From: Leishmania martiniquensis
Taxonomy: Eukaryota > Euglenozoa > Kinetoplastea > Trypanosomatida > Trypanosomatidae
Length of the DNA stretch: 64,000 bases
Assembly (NCBI RefSeq): GCF_017916325.1
Contig: NC_090171.1
Coordinates: 1,477,501 to 1,541,500 of the forward strand
Direction: 5' to 3'
The notes under the pieces are model-generated. The model searched no databases and had not been told where the DNA came from. It worked only from the letters and a program-made list of their open reading frames with translations. Below, in pieces: positions 1 to 10,866 of this stretch. Each line of letters starts with the position of its first letter. The first letter of the stretch is position 1. A program made the position numbers and the translations under genes.

Positions 1-851
1 CAGGCGGAACCGCTGCAGGAAGTGAGGTGGCGCCTCGATCCGTTCCCCTTCACCGTTTCTTCCTCTCCATCCCTCGTCCCTACCCACACATACACAAACG
101 AATTGATGTTCGCTCTGACTGTTACCGTTTCCTCCATTTCCCTCTTCCTCACCGTTTCGTTGTCGGCCTAGCTGTCCTTCCCCTCTGCCTGGACCGACTC
201 ACGTGACGTCGTCACGAATCACACAGCACCACACGCCTGTCTACTCATCCAGTTTCTTTCTCCGCCTCGCCGAGTTGCGCTCGCCGCATCGCCCTGTTTC
301 CAATTCCTTTTTGCCTAAACCATTTGGCGCCTCCGCCCTTTTCGATATCGGCCGTGTCTGTGCTCGTTCTCTCGCCGTCTAATTGTCCTCATCACACACA
401 CGCACACTCACGCAGACTCTTTCAAGGTGCAGTCAGCCTCTTTCCCTTTACGTCCTCTCTCTCTCGGTGTGCGTAGCAGTGCCCTCTATCCGCGTGCGTC
501 GTGCACTACTCCATTGGAGGAGGCACCGCTCAAGGGCCGCTCGCACGCACGAGCCTGTCAAGGAAGGAAAGGGGATTGATTATGAGGGTGCTGTTGTCGC
601 ATGTGAACCGAAGGAAATCACGCGCATTTTGGGTCTTGCCTCGCCCCTGCGATCTTTGATCGGCCCTCCCTTTCCCCCCTCTCTCGTCCTTTTCCCCCGC
701 ATCTGCCGCTCACATTGCTCTGCTTGCTCCCTCATCGCCGCGTTGCCCGCGCGTCTCTCAGCCCTCCCTCTCTCGCTGTCGGTGGATATTCTGCTTCTTC
801 GCACGCACGCGTGTGATTGCTTCCTTTGCGGCTCCAAACCTGGAAAGGAAA
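1..851. other. Left-edge intergenic region and 5' UTR of the MORN gene
   Basis: No convincing gene is seen. One frame reaches TGA at 23-25, so the first bases could be the tail of an upstream reading frame, but this is too short to support a call. The rest is C/T-rich with CA repeats near 396-415 and pyrimidine tracts near 700-780 that probably serve trans-splicing of the gene starting at 852. Confidence 0.6.
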
Positions 852-1802
852 ATGGACGCCATCAAGACGTATACGTACAAGTCGGGGGCCGTCTACGAGG
901 GCACCTTCGACGGCAACGCGCGCTCCGGTCGAGGCCACTGGACCCACCCACAGGGAGAGGTGTACGAGGGTGAGTACAAGGACAACAAGCAGAACGGCCT
1001 CGGCATTTACATCTTCTCCGAGACAGGCAAGAGGTACCTTGGCCACTGGGTGGCTGGGCAGATGAGTGGAGAGGGCCTGTACTTCTTCAACCGCGACCGC
1101 ACTGCCTACTATTTCGGCAACTACACCAAGGACAAGAAAGACGGCGATGGCCACTACATGTACGAAACTGGCGTCATGACGACGCAGAAGTGGAACATGG
1201 GTGCGCTGGTGAGGGAAGAGGAGACGTCGCCGTCTGAGATGGTGGAGTGCATGGTGAGTCTAAAGGAGTTGGTGGACGCCGTGCGCGCTGTGGCGCCGAA
1301 GGAGATGGGTGAGATACCACCTCCGTCGGAGGTGCGCACCTTTCAATTTCCGTCCGGTGCCACCTACACAGGCCAGTACTTCGGGACCAAGAAGCACGGC
1401 CGTGGCTACTGGCTGCACCCGGAGGGTGACAGCTACGAGGGTCAGTTCGACAGCAATCACCACAGCGGCTGGGGCGTGTATGTGATTGGCCGCAGCGGCA
1501 AGAAGTACGTGGGCCACTGGAGCAACGGCAAGATGAACGGCATTGGCGTGTACTTTTTCAACCCACAGGAGACAGAGTACTACGTGGGCCTGTATCGCGA
1601 TGACGTGAAGAATGGCCGCGGCATGTACCACTTCGCGGAGAGCGGCACTAGCATGGTTCAGATGTGGGAGAACGGCGTGCTGCGACAGGAAACGGAGGCC
1701 GACAAGGCCGCTGAGAAAGAGTACGAGGCGGCTATCCGCAAGATCATCGGTATAGTGAGGCCCTACGCTCCCAACTACGAGCCAGTCGCGTTCGCCTCCT
1801 AA
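852..1802 (+). CDS. MORN repeat protein (316 aa, 4+4 repeats)
   Basis: MORN repeats are short membrane- or scaffold-associated modules, common in trypanosomatid cytoskeletal and basal-body proteins and in lipid kinases. Eight repeats are visible. The first four lie at about residues 14-104 and the second four at about 171-260, each of the YEG..(8-10 residues)..GxGxY/W type, for example 'EVYEGEYKDNKQNGLGIY'. Each block ends in a Trp-containing segment ('QKWNMG', 'QMWENG') followed by a helical stretch, so the two halves look like an internal duplication. There is no catalytic domain, signal peptide or membrane segment. The reading frame stays open upstream, but I choose ATG 852 because the upstream residues are not MORN-like. 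It is shorter than MORN1 (about 15 repeats). The function is unknown, probably a structural scaffold. Confidence 0.9.
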   Translation: MDAIKTYTYKSGAVYEGTFDGNARSGRGHWTHPQGEVYEGEYKDNKQNGLGIYIFSETGKRYLGHWVAGQMSGEGLYFFNRDRTAYYFGNYTKDKKDGDGHYMYETGVMTTQKWNMGALVREEETSPSEMVECMVSLKELVDAVRAVAPKEMGEIPPPSEVRTFQFPSGATYTGQYFGTKKHGRGYWLHPEGDSYEGQFDSNHHSGWGVYVIGRSGKKYVGHWSNGKMNGIGVYFFNPQETEYYVGLYRDDVKNGRGMYHFAESGTSMVQMWENGVLRQETEADKAAEKEYEAAIRKIIGIVRPYAPNYEPVAFAS

Positions 1803-4147
1803 TACCGTTTCCCATGAACTAGTTATACGAAAGGAAACGCAGCGAGCCTGGCACGAGGCGACGGCGCCGGCGGGTGGGCTCCTTTTTGCGCTCTCTTGAT
1901 GCGCCCAGAAAGCCCATGATAGCCGAGTCCATGCCCCCTTCTCTTCATATGCCTTTCTCTGCGCCTTTCTTTGCGCGTCCTCGTCTGAGCCACAGGCATC
2001 GAAAGGAAGGCTTTCTCGCGTGAGAGCTGTCGCCGTGCTACCTTGTTCCCCCGCCCATTTTTCTTTTGTTGCTTTGCTACAGATTGTGGTATCATCGCGG
2101 AAGGGGCTCCTCTCTCTCTCTACTAGCGCGGATGTGTGCACGTGTGTGAGTGTAGCACACAAAGGCGAAGGCATAGACGATTTCTTCACCCTTCTCGCGT
2201 GATCTCAGTTACGATTTATTTACCTCTCTTGTCCAATGGTATCGCGCTGGATTTGCATGCCTTCGCATATGGGCGTGCGCGCTTGTTGGTCCTTCTGTCC
2301 TTGTCTTCATGTGAGTGTGGGGTGGTGACCGGCGTACGTATTTTGAGGCCGATGGATGTGCCGTGATCGGAGGTGTGCGTGCGAGTATGCGCCGTTGTTG
2401 GGCACGTGTCAGCGTGCCGTTGTCTCTTTGATTTCGAATATTTTTTTTCGCCTATCGCCGCTCTGACTTCTCCCATGACGGTGCGGATGCGTTGCCGCAT
2501 ACACAATCATAGTAAAACAGCGCCCCCCCCTCTCTCTATCTCCCTTTTTCCCCCATCTTGCAGTGCATGCTCCGTTTGAGCGGCAGCTTCCGCAGTACGA
2601 ACTAAGGCTCTCGCGTGTGTGTGTGTGTGTCTGTGTGGTGGGTGCATTGGTATCAGCGCTTGGGTACGGTACCCAGTGCTGTGAGGGCGACGGGCAGAGG
2701 GGTGTCCGGGCGGGCTTCTGTATCTATCGATTTTTACCGGCGCAGAGCATCCCTTGATGGCGAGTGAAGAGAGGGAGAATAGAAAAACACGCAAAGACGG
2801 GTATAAGAGAGCGGCGCGAAACACAGCGAAGCAGCGTGCACACATGTGGCTCAGGGACTCAGCGAGTTCGTAGGGGCAGGGAGGAGGGAGGGAGGGTGGC
2901 CGTTTGTGTAACGCGCGGTAGTCGAGACGAGGCGATGGGGGCTGGGTCGCTCGGCACGGCAGCGTTCATCGCGCACGTACTGGGTCCATTGCGCTGTGGT
3001 CGACGACGACGAGAAGAGTCTTCAAGGCGCCGGTGCTGCTGCGACACTGAGACTGTGTTATCGGTTCTCGAGCCGTCGCGCGACCGACTCACTCGGCTGC
3101 CCGACTCTTTCTGTGCCCCTCTCCCTCTTACTTCCCGATTCGCATGCGCCTTTCTGCCCACGCGCACTGCTGCACAATGCGTGTGCTCTCTGAGGAATCT
3201 ACTCCCCCCCCCTGATGTGTGAGGTGCGCGTCGTCTCTGTGCTTCAACGGGCCTCATTGGTTTTCTCTGCTTACTGTTTCCTTTCTTTCCCCTTTCCTGC
3301 CACTGCATCTCGCCGCAGCCACATCACCTTCATTCTCGCACGTTCGTCTGCGGACTTTTGTTCATGGCCGCACATGTACAGCGCTCACACGTCGCCCCCT
3401 ATTGATCAGCACATCGAGATGCCCAGGATTTGACGGCAGTACCCTGTCCTCCTTGTCTTTCACCTTGTCTCTGGGCAGTGCCGTGCGTGCATATGATCAA
3501 TACCAAAGGATTTCATCTTGCCGAGATCCGCGCCGGAGCTCTCGTTTCGCGAAGAACTTGAGTGGGCTCGGCGTGTCGCACTGCTACAACCTTTGCTGTG
3601 CATCATCACCTCCGCGTCGCTTTTCCTCTCTCCGCTTCAGGGCTCAATCGCGGGCGCTCTTCGTTACCGTTTCCTCTAGCTGCTCTCTCACATACACACA
3701 CACGAACATAATTATCATGCAGCTGCAGTGAGACCTCTCTGGGCTTTGCTTTCTCGGCCTCTGCACACACGAGAAGGTGAAAGGACCGTAGGGGGGGGAC
3801 TCGGCACAACCACGTAGGGGCCGAGCGAATGGCATCATAGAAAATAGAAAAGAAGACGAAGAGGCATCAGACAACGGGCGGCCAACACCAACCAGGCAGC
3901 ACATCTATTTCACGCGACGCACACATACGCGCCTGCCACAGGCGGAGGCGACTACATGACGATTACATCAGACTCGCTCGCGATTTCCCTTTCCTTGCCG
4001 CTTGCCTGTGTGCTTGATGCCGGCTAAGTGACACAGCGGTCGACATCCTCTCCCTCACTCCCTCGCTGACCTCGTTGATTCACAAAATCGGCCCTCCGTC
4101 ATCATCACATTATATTTTTCTTTAGTGTTTTCGAACGGAGTGAGCCC
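1803..4147. other. Intergenic region, MORN gene to CH-domain gene
   Basis: This is about 2.3 kb without a credible coding region. It holds a TG run near 2615-2638, short C and T homopolymers, and several open frames that lack an ATG or have low-complexity Arg/Ser-rich translations. It is read as 3' UTR plus the 5' UTR of the next gene. No RNA gene was recognised. Confidence 0.6.
4114..4125 (+). promoter_or_regulatory. Probable trans-splice acceptor of the CH-domain gene
   Basis: A pyrimidine tract ends in AG at 4124-4125, 22 bases before ATG 4148, with no ATG between. This supports ATG 4148 as the start. Confidence 0.55.
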
Positions 4148-7045
4148 ATGTTACTTGGCAAGGCAGAGCTGCTCGCCTGGGCTGCTAGCGTGACTGGCAT
4201 CACTCCCTGCGACAAGTACGGTGACCTGAAGGATGGGCTCATCTACCTCGCTTTGGCACGACAGATTTTCCCTGGTGAGATCGACAGCTCTATAGTGCGC
4301 CTACAGCGGCGCGGTGCTCGTGATGCTTCCAAGAATTGGTCACTACTCATCGGTTGCCTTCGGCGCCATGGAATTCCGACCCACTTGTGTAACCGCGAAG
4401 CCGTCGAGCGCGGCCACACGCGTCACTGCTTCAACCTGCTGGTCCTCTTTTACTTTTTAGTACGCGTGACCAGCGGCGATCAATTTGCGGTCGACTTTGC
4501 ACAGCCGGTCGATCCACAGCTCGCCGCCTTCCTCCAGTCCCCCGAGAGCGTGCATGCTGTGGAGCGCAAGGTTGACGTGAGCATCGACGGTGACTGCGGC
4601 AACCACGCCAGTGCGCCCGCCGTAGGTGATGGCAAGGTGGACTCTGGCACTCTCTGCAGCGCCACACGTTTGTCATCGCCTCCATCTGCCGCCGCAGCGC
4701 TCGGCGCGGCAACGCGGCTGCCGCCGACGGCACCGCCTCACCGCTTCACCAGTCCGTCAAATAACATGTCTTTCGGCTTCCTCGCCCCACCGCCGCAGCT
4801 GATGTGGGGCCCCACGCGGAGCTCGACGCGCGCTCCCCGGGATGCCGTTGCGTGGCGCACTCGCGGGGGTCGCAGTGATAGGGACATGGACGCTTCGAAG
4901 CACGCGGTAGGCGCGACGTGTGAGTCGGCGCTAATGCATGGGGTGGAGTGTACGCCTGCCGCGTCTCGTGGCGATCTTGTCACGGCATCCTCCCCGCCTC
5001 CACTCGCTCTCTCGTCTTTCTCGCCCCCCACTGTGCACGAGGCTCACATCCGCACGCAGAACCAGCTGCTGAGAGAGGAACTGCGGCACATCAAAGCGGT
5101 CAGTCAGCTGCTGCTGGCGCAGCAGCGGGGATCGGAAGCGGCAGCCGAGATGCGTGCGTCTGCCACCCTGCACGATCAGCTGGCAAAAGCAGAGCTTGAC
5201 CACCTACACAAGGTCCGGCAGTTGGAGGTCACATTGGCTACGGCGGCCGTGCACTATGACAGAGCCGAAGCTGTTCCCTCGCCGCAACAGTGGACAGCCC
5301 TCGCGCATCGAGCGGAGACTGCGGAGGCCATGACAGCGCAGTTGTATGACGAGTACCATCACATCCAGCAGGTTTACGACTCCACACTGGAGCAGATTCG
5401 TCAGGCGTTTTGCTCCGTGTCTGATATCGCGGCGGCGGCGCTCTCGTCGGTGCCACCCACCTCCGCCTACGCAGGTGCCGCTGCGTACGATGGGACCGTA
5501 ATGACTGCCATGATGGCGCAGCTCACCGGGGTGCCTGCTCTCTTAAAGGATGCATTTCGTGCACAGCTTCAGACTCTGCTGCTGACGCTGAACAGCCTAA
5601 GAAACACAAAGACGCGTGTTCAGCTGGATGCGGCATCGTCGCAGCAGCATCACGACCCCTCCGACGCGAGCGGATTTTGCACGCCGAACCTGCGCTCCGT
5701 GCATGCATCCTTTTTTTCTCCATTCGAACGAGAGAGCGTCGAAATAGCTTGCGCCGAGGCCCGCAGCGCCTGCCAAGGTGCAGACCCCTCTGCGCAGCGC
5801 GCCTTGCGGTGTCTCATGCATCTTGTCGACGCCCTCAGCAGCCGCCTTGACGCAGTGCAGATGGATCGAGACAGGTGGGAGCAGCGATGCCGGTGTGCAG
5901 AAACGACGGCGCCCCAAGCCAGCTTAGCGTTGCAGCGAGTGCGTGAAGATGTTGGGGCGGAGCAGCAGCAGAAATTCGAAGCGCAACAGGTCACTCCGAG
6001 TACTCACATGGGTGAGCTTTCTTGCTTGTGCGAGGAGCGGCGGGCGCGGGCAGAGCGAGCCCTTCAGGAGAGTCAGCGACTGTGCAGTCGGGTACAGGAG
6101 GTGCTCACCACGGCATTCTCTGCACCCGGGACCCGCGACATGCAGTGGGCTAGTGATGAGCTGGTGGCGGTGCTTCGTGCGTTTGTCACATCTCAAGAAC
6201 CGAACCCTGCCGTGGAAAAAGCTCTTGCAGAGCAATCAGAAACCATCGCGACATTACGGGCAGATCTTCGGCAGCAGCGGGAGGCGCAGGAGCGAGCCGA
6301 GGCGCAGCGGGGCGAAGGCGAGGGCTGTCGGCGGGAGCTGGAGCGCCAGTGTGCCACTCTACAGGCCCAACTTCGCAGCGTCGCGGAAACGCCCCAGGGG
6401 CAAAACAATGGCACGAGGCAGCACGCGACTACTGTGCACCGCGCGCTGCTGGAGAAGACCTTCTTCCCCACGCCGGCCGCGCTCGCGATGTCGCCGGTCG
6501 CAACACCGTCTGCATCTGGGACCCACGAGGCCAAAAAGCACATGGCCGTCAGTAATGGTGCACCTTTGGCTTCTTATCGCCACGCCGCGAGCACGCCGAA
6601 ACGGTGTTCGGCTCAGGAACTGTACTCCTCACCTCACCTGCCAGGCGCACTGCGCTCCCCTTCCATGTCTGATGACGACATAGGTGATGCCCGGGCGCGC
6701 CACCCAGTCACTCACCAGGACCGCTTTCACACCGATGTACACCATCACCAGGCTCCGCCGTCGCCTTCTCTGTCAACTTTGGCATTGCCGTCGTCCTCCG
6801 GTGCCGCCACTGCCGAGCCCGGCGCACCAGAGGCGCTCATAACGGAGCGGGCTGCTGTGAAGACCAGGAAAGCTGCCCCAACTGCTTCGCCGGCTAGAAG
6901 CACACTGTCTTCGAACCTTTCAGCATATGCCTCGGGCTCATCGCTCCTGCTATCGGCGGCAGAGCTTGAGCGGCGCAAAGAAGAGATCTTGCGCAGGTAC
7001 GAGGCGACACAGCTCTGCGGAGAGGCCGAGGACGAGGGTGAATGA
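4148..7045 (+). CDS. Coiled-coil protein with N-terminal EB1-like calponin-homology domain (965 aa)
   Basis: Residues 1 to about 107 have the layout of an EB1/CLAMP-type calponin-homology domain: an opening helix with 'LLAWAASVTGI', then 'YGDLKDGLIYLALARQIFPG', then 'NWSLLIGCLRRHGI' and a final hydrophobic helix with 'NLLVLFYFLVRV'. In EB1 this fold binds the microtubule lattice near growing ends. After a low-complexity Ala/Ser/Pro linker (about 150-290), long predicted coiled coils occupy about 295-430 and 600-760 (Gln/Glu/Arg-rich heptads). They are followed by a Ser/Pro/His-rich region and a short charged helix with an acidic tail. The architecture suggests a microtubule-associated or flagellar/basal-body protein. 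The CH assignment is from motif layout only. No EB1 C-terminal cargo domain or terminal EEY/F is seen. Confidence 0.8.
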   Translation: MLLGKAELLAWAASVTGITPCDKYGDLKDGLIYLALARQIFPGEIDSSIVRLQRRGARDASKNWSLLIGCLRRHGIPTHLCNREAVERGHTRHCFNLLVLFYFLVRVTSGDQFAVDFAQPVDPQLAAFLQSPESVHAVERKVDVSIDGDCGNHASAPAVGDGKVDSGTLCSATRLSSPPSAAAALGAATRLPPTAPPHRFTSPSNNMSFGFLAPPPQLMWGPTRSSTRAPRDAVAWRTRGGRSDRDMDASKHAVGATCESALMHGVECTPAASRGDLVTASSPPPLALSSFSPPTVHEAHIRTQNQLLREELRHIKAVSQLLLAQQRGSEAAAEMRASATLHDQLAKAELDHLHKVRQLEVTLATAAVHYDRAEAVPSPQQWTALAHRAETAEAMTAQLYDEYHHIQQVYDSTLEQIRQAFCSVSDIAAAALSSVPPTSAYAGAAAYDGTVMTAMMAQLTGVPALLKDAFRAQLQTLLLTLNSLRNTKTRVQLDAASSQQHHDPSDASGFCTPNLRSVHASFFSPFERESVEIACAEARSACQGADPSAQRALRCLMHLVDALSSRLDAVQMDRDRWEQRCRCAETTAPQASLALQRVREDVGAEQQQKFEAQQVTPSTHMGELSCLCEERRARAERALQESQRLCSRVQEVLTTAFSAPGTRDMQWASDELVAVLRAFVTSQEPNPAVEKALAEQSETIATLRADLRQQREAQERAEAQRGEGEGCRRELERQCATLQAQLRSVAETPQGQNNGTRQHATTVHRALLEKTFFPTPAALAMSPVATPSASGTHEAKKHMAVSNGAPLASYRHAASTPKRCSAQELYSSPHLPGALRSPSMSDDDIGDARARHPVTHQDRFHTDVHHHQAPPSPSLSTLALPSSSGAATAEPGAPEALITERAAVKTRKAAPTASPARSTLSSNLSAYASGSSLLLSAAELERRKEEILRRYEATQLCGEAEDEGE

Positions 7046-7894
7046 GGAGGGGTGGTCATTCGCTGCTGCCCTCATTGCAGCTTTGGGAGGGACCGGCTCA
7101 GGGGTGTCTGACGACAACAACGACAGATGGTATCCACGCAACGACAGGTATATGCGTACATAATAGGCGGACATGTCGCTGTCGAACCTGCTGCAGCAGC
7201 ACTCCGCATTCAAAGGCGCTCCCTCTTCCTCCTCTCCTCCTCCCTTCCTTCCTTCCTTCCCCCTTCTCCTTTCACAACTCGCATCGCCCTGCTGCACGCA
7301 CACCATAGACAAAAAAACAATTGAGAAAGAGAAAAACAGCGGGAGGCCTGGCTCGCGCGCTCTGCGTTACTGTGGGGAAGGGGGAGGACCACACAGTGCC
7401 GCCATGCAGAGAATCGCTGCGAGCAGATAGCCATTAGCCGCGGTAGCAACTGAAGCTGCCGTAGAGTAAAGAGGAGTGAATGGGGCGAGTGCACCCTTCA
7501 CCACCTCCTCTGGCCTTCCTTCCTCTGGACTCCCACGCCTGTATCGATGCCTCGCGAGAGAAGAGCGGCGGCCATGCTGCGTCTGCCACGCATTCCGCCT
7601 TGCACTTTTCTTTTTTTTTTCCCTTCTTCCCTTGCGTCTCTGAAGGTGCATTTGCGTGCGTGCGCCTCTGTCCCTCGGCTTGCATGGTTGCGTTGCGTGT
7701 GTAATGGGGGTTGCTCCCTCGCACGTCCTCATCCTGCCCCCGATTTCTTCCCTCCAGCCACCATCACGCTTCACTTTCCATTCCGGAAGTACACGCCTCA
7801 CCTCTCGGCTGCCGTCGCGAACACTCTCCCTTCGAGTCCTCCTCCCTCCCCCTAGTGCCACTTCATCTGCACCCGCAACATACCTCCCCTGACC
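7046..7894. other. Intergenic region upstream of GCVT
   Basis: Low-complexity sequence with a CCTT run near 7243-7260 and a T run near 7609-7620. The minus-strand frames are Arg/Lys-rich and low-complexity. No gene is seen; it is UTR and spacer. Confidence 0.6.
7741..7757 (+). promoter_or_regulatory. Probable trans-splice acceptor for GCVT
   Basis: A pyrimidine-rich tract ends in AG at 7756-7757, about 137 bases before ATG 7895. Position and spacing suit trans-splicing; no mRNA end has been mapped. Confidence 0.45.
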
Positions 7895-9028
7895 ATGAGC
7901 TCCTCTCTTAGGAAGACCGCGCTCCACAGCTTCCATCTTGCTCGGCAGGCGAGGATGGAGGCATTCGCTGGCTATCACATGCCCATCTCCTATCGTAGAT
8001 TAGGGGTGCTGAAGGAGCACCTCTACACTCGCGAGGTTGCCGGCGTATTCGATGTGTCACACATGGGCCAATATGAGGTGCGCGGCGCTGACCGTGAGAG
8101 GTTCGTGGAGCACGTCACTCCTATTGACCTCCACCGCACCCCGGCCGGGCAAGCAGCGCTGACCATGCTGACCAACGCGCAAGGAGGAATTAAGGACGAC
8201 TGCATCGTGACGAAGATGGAGGACCATCTTTTTCTTGTGCTAAACGCTGCGTGCAAGGAGAAGGATATCGCGCACATGGAGGCGGCGCTGCACGAGGGCG
8301 CAATGAAGGGTGCTGATGTGCAGCTTGTGCCGCTGGAGCGCTCGCTTGTCGCGCTGCAGGGCCCGAAGGCGGCCGCCATCCTCTCCGAGTTCATGGATGG
8401 CGTGCCGGACATGAACTTCATGTGCTGCCGCCAGAGGGTGAACATAAAGGGCATGGAAATGCGGGTGACTAGGTGCGGCTACACGGGCGAGGACGGCTTC
8501 GAAATTTCTGTGTCGAACGAGGACGTGGTGGCGCTCGTGGAGCTTTTCGTATCGAAAAAGGCGGAAATGATCGGTCTAGGGGCTCGTGACAGCCTTCGTC
8601 TGGAGGCAGGCTTGAACCTCTATGGCCACGAGCTGACCGAGGAAACCAACCCCGTGGCGGCTCGTTTTATGTGGTCCATCTCAAAGCGCCGAATGGAGGA
8701 GGGCGGCTTCCTTGGCTACGAGCGTATCAAGTACTTTCGGGATAACGCGAGCAAGGGCGCTGTTCCGCGACTTCGTGTGGGCCTCGTTTCGACTGGACCA
8801 GTTGCTCGCGAGAACACGGCAATCGAGGTGAATGGGAAGCGGGTAGGCGCGGTGACCAGTGGCGGTCCGTCGCCGTGCTTGAAGAAAAATATCGCGCTGG
8901 GCTACCTCGACCGCGAGCTGGCGAAGAAAGGCGTAAAGGTGGATCTGGTGGTACGAGACCGCCGCGTGCCTGCTGAGGTGGTGACTCCGCCGTTTGTGAC
9001 GCCACACTTTTACCGCAAGCCCGAGTAG
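7895..9028 (+). CDS. Aminomethyltransferase (glycine cleavage system T-protein), mitochondrial
   Basis: T-protein transfers the aminomethyl carbon from lipoylated H-protein to tetrahydrofolate, releasing ammonia and giving 5,10-methylene-THF in the mitochondrial glycine cleavage complex. The 377 residues match the usual family length. Visible signatures are 'MEAFAGYHMPISY' near the N-terminus, 'GVFDVSHMGQ', 'RCGYTGEDGFEIS', 'GLGARDSLRLEAGLNLYGHEL' shortened here to its core 'RDSLRLEAGLNLYGHEL', and the C-terminal-domain motif 'VTSGGPSP' followed by 'ALGYLDRELAKKG'. A basic, Ser/Arg-rich N-terminus (residues 1-20) is compatible with a mitochondrial import signal. ATG 7895 is the first methionine and leaves a family-length protein. 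Dimethylglycine dehydrogenase-like relatives share the fold, but the length and lack of an oxidase domain favour GCVT. Confidence 0.96.
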   Translation: MSSSLRKTALHSFHLARQARMEAFAGYHMPISYRRLGVLKEHLYTREVAGVFDVSHMGQYEVRGADRERFVEHVTPIDLHRTPAGQAALTMLTNAQGGIKDDCIVTKMEDHLFLVLNAACKEKDIAHMEAALHEGAMKGADVQLVPLERSLVALQGPKAAAILSEFMDGVPDMNFMCCRQRVNIKGMEMRVTRCGYTGEDGFEISVSNEDVVALVELFVSKKAEMIGLGARDSLRLEAGLNLYGHELTEETNPVAARFMWSISKRRMEEGGFLGYERIKYFRDNASKGAVPRLRVGLVSTGPVARENTAIEVNGKRVGAVTSGGPSPCLKKNIALGYLDRELAKKGVKVDLVVRDRRVPAEVVTPPFVTPHFYRKPE

Positions 9029-9459
9029 GGCGGCTGTTCGCACGAGCACGCAGCTCACTTCGCTGACATCTCGTGAAGGGGGCGAATGGAGGGAAAGGCC
9101 GTTGGGTGACTGTAGACGGAGAAGGAGAGGGTGTGTGTATGTGTGTGTGGTGCACACCAGCGCCACGCCCGCCTCACCTTCAGTCCGGCCCTCGTCTCGC
9201 TCGCACCGAACCGCATCTCTTTTCCTCACGTCTGCCGTCGTTTTATCTGCCTGTTAAAGTCCATTTTTCTTTATCTACCGGTGAGTGCCCCTGCGATCTG
9301 CCTGCTCTTCTGCTGCATACGATCACCTTTCGTGCATATCAGCGTGCGTGTGTGGGTGTGCTTCGTCCTCGCCGTGGATGTCCCAGCTCGTTTTATTTGT
9401 CAGAGCTCAGTGTCCCCCGCTCTCTTAGCAACAGCCCAACAGCGCTCCCCCATCCCCTG

Positions 9460-9930
9460 CAAATGCGGCGTGACTGCTGGTGATGACTGCTGCAAGCACC
9501 GAGGGCGTCGGGGTGGCCGGAGCGCTGCATTGCGGTGGATGTCAGCGATCGGGCCCTCTATGGTGGGGCGCCGAGTCGACCTTTGACGGCGATCACGCTT
9601 GCTCCACGCATATCCTGGGCGAAGTGCCAATGCGACTTGAGCGCTTCTCACTCGACCCTGACACTGCTCGCTGGTGTGAGAAGCCCGCGTCCCTTCCCCC
9701 AGGGAACCGCAGCGCAGCTTTTAGGCAACCTGTGCAGTGGGTGGGCATAGTTGGAGCCAGGGGCCGTGCTCAGGTGGGCCTGAGTCGGCGCACTACTGTA
9801 CTGCATGTCTGCAGCTGCTTTGCCCCACGCGGTGAGCCTGTGACAGGCCGGTGATGGCCGAGTTCGACGCACGCTGTGCAGCGGGATAGACACGCTGAAG
9901 AAGCACAATGATCGATGCCGGTCTTGCGAC
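9460..9930 (+). repeat. Candidate SIDER-type retroposon relic (weak)
   Basis: About 470 bases of balanced, non-low-complexity GC-rich sequence sit in a 3' UTR position, in contrast to the pyrimidine-rich DNA on both sides. Size and location fit the short interspersed degenerate retroposons (SIDERs) abundant in Leishmania 3' UTRs, some of which affect mRNA stability or translation. I did not align it to a SIDER consensus and see no clear A-rich end or target-site duplication, so this is inference from composition and context. Confidence 0.3.
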
Positions 9931-10841
9931 GTTATATAGCGCATGCGCTGCACCTTTTTCTTTCGCTGCTTTGTGAACGGGGCCCGTCCGCCCGACACAC
10001 CTACTCTCAAGGGCGCGCGGATCCTCCTTGGACAAATTTTAAGATGCCTCTGCGCTTTTGGACGATCTGCTCTCCCTTTCTGGTCTCGCCCTCTCAAGGC
10101 GGTTCTCTTCCTCCCCGCTCTGCCCTCCCACTCCCTTCTTTCCCCTCCCTGCATGAACGCACGCTTATGATGGTGTGCAGTGTGTGAGCGCCATATCCTT
10201 AATCCAAAACGTTGCTTCGCTGCTCCCTTTTTTTCTGCATCTCATGCTGGCACCTCTCCTCGCACGTGTTGCATGTCAACGCAGTGCCCTCGCTTGGCAT
10301 TTTGCCTCAAAGGCTCCTCTCCCCTCGCGCCTCTGCTTGCCTACCCGGTACGAATCGATGTGACGGTGGCGAAGGCCGTGACCACCGCGGCACAAGGACG
10401 GAACGAGGCCATGCGGAAAGGGGCAGATCATGCCACGCTAGTTTCAGGTGCTTTGGGGGAACACTCTTGAGTAGCCGAGAGGCCTCTCGACAGGAGGAGA
10501 CCAGAGGGATGGCGTCGTGGAAGGAGGCAAGACTTCGTCAGGTGACATATGGGAGTGCCGGCTGCAAGAGGGAGGCCCAGCGAAGCTCGCTTGAAGAAGA
10601 GAAGAGAGATGAGAGTGACCCATGCTGCCAGGGCAGCTCGAATGCCCCCCTCTTCCCCTCCGCGACAATGCGTCCTCTTGCCACTGCCTCCTGTGCGGCC
10701 CTTTGCACCCTTCTCGCCGTCAGGCGCGCACATCTTCTTTGTGGCACACCTCTCCACGGGCTCTCTGCCCCACTAAGCGCAGCCACACACACACACAAAG
10801 GTGAAATATCTGCCTCCACTCTTTGGGCTGTCGTCTTGGTG

Positions 10842-10866
10842 CTTCTTTCCGCTGCTTTCTTTTGAG
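10842..10866 (+). promoter_or_regulatory. Probable trans-splice acceptor of the small coiled-coil gene
   Basis: A C/T-rich tract ends in AG at 10865-10866, 26 bases before ATG 10893, with no ATG between. Confidence 0.5.

Noticed and set aside
9480..9854. Open frame of 124 codons after GCVT
   Set aside because: No recognisable motif, no splice-acceptor context and no coding-like conservation signal; the block is better read as a possible SIDER relic.
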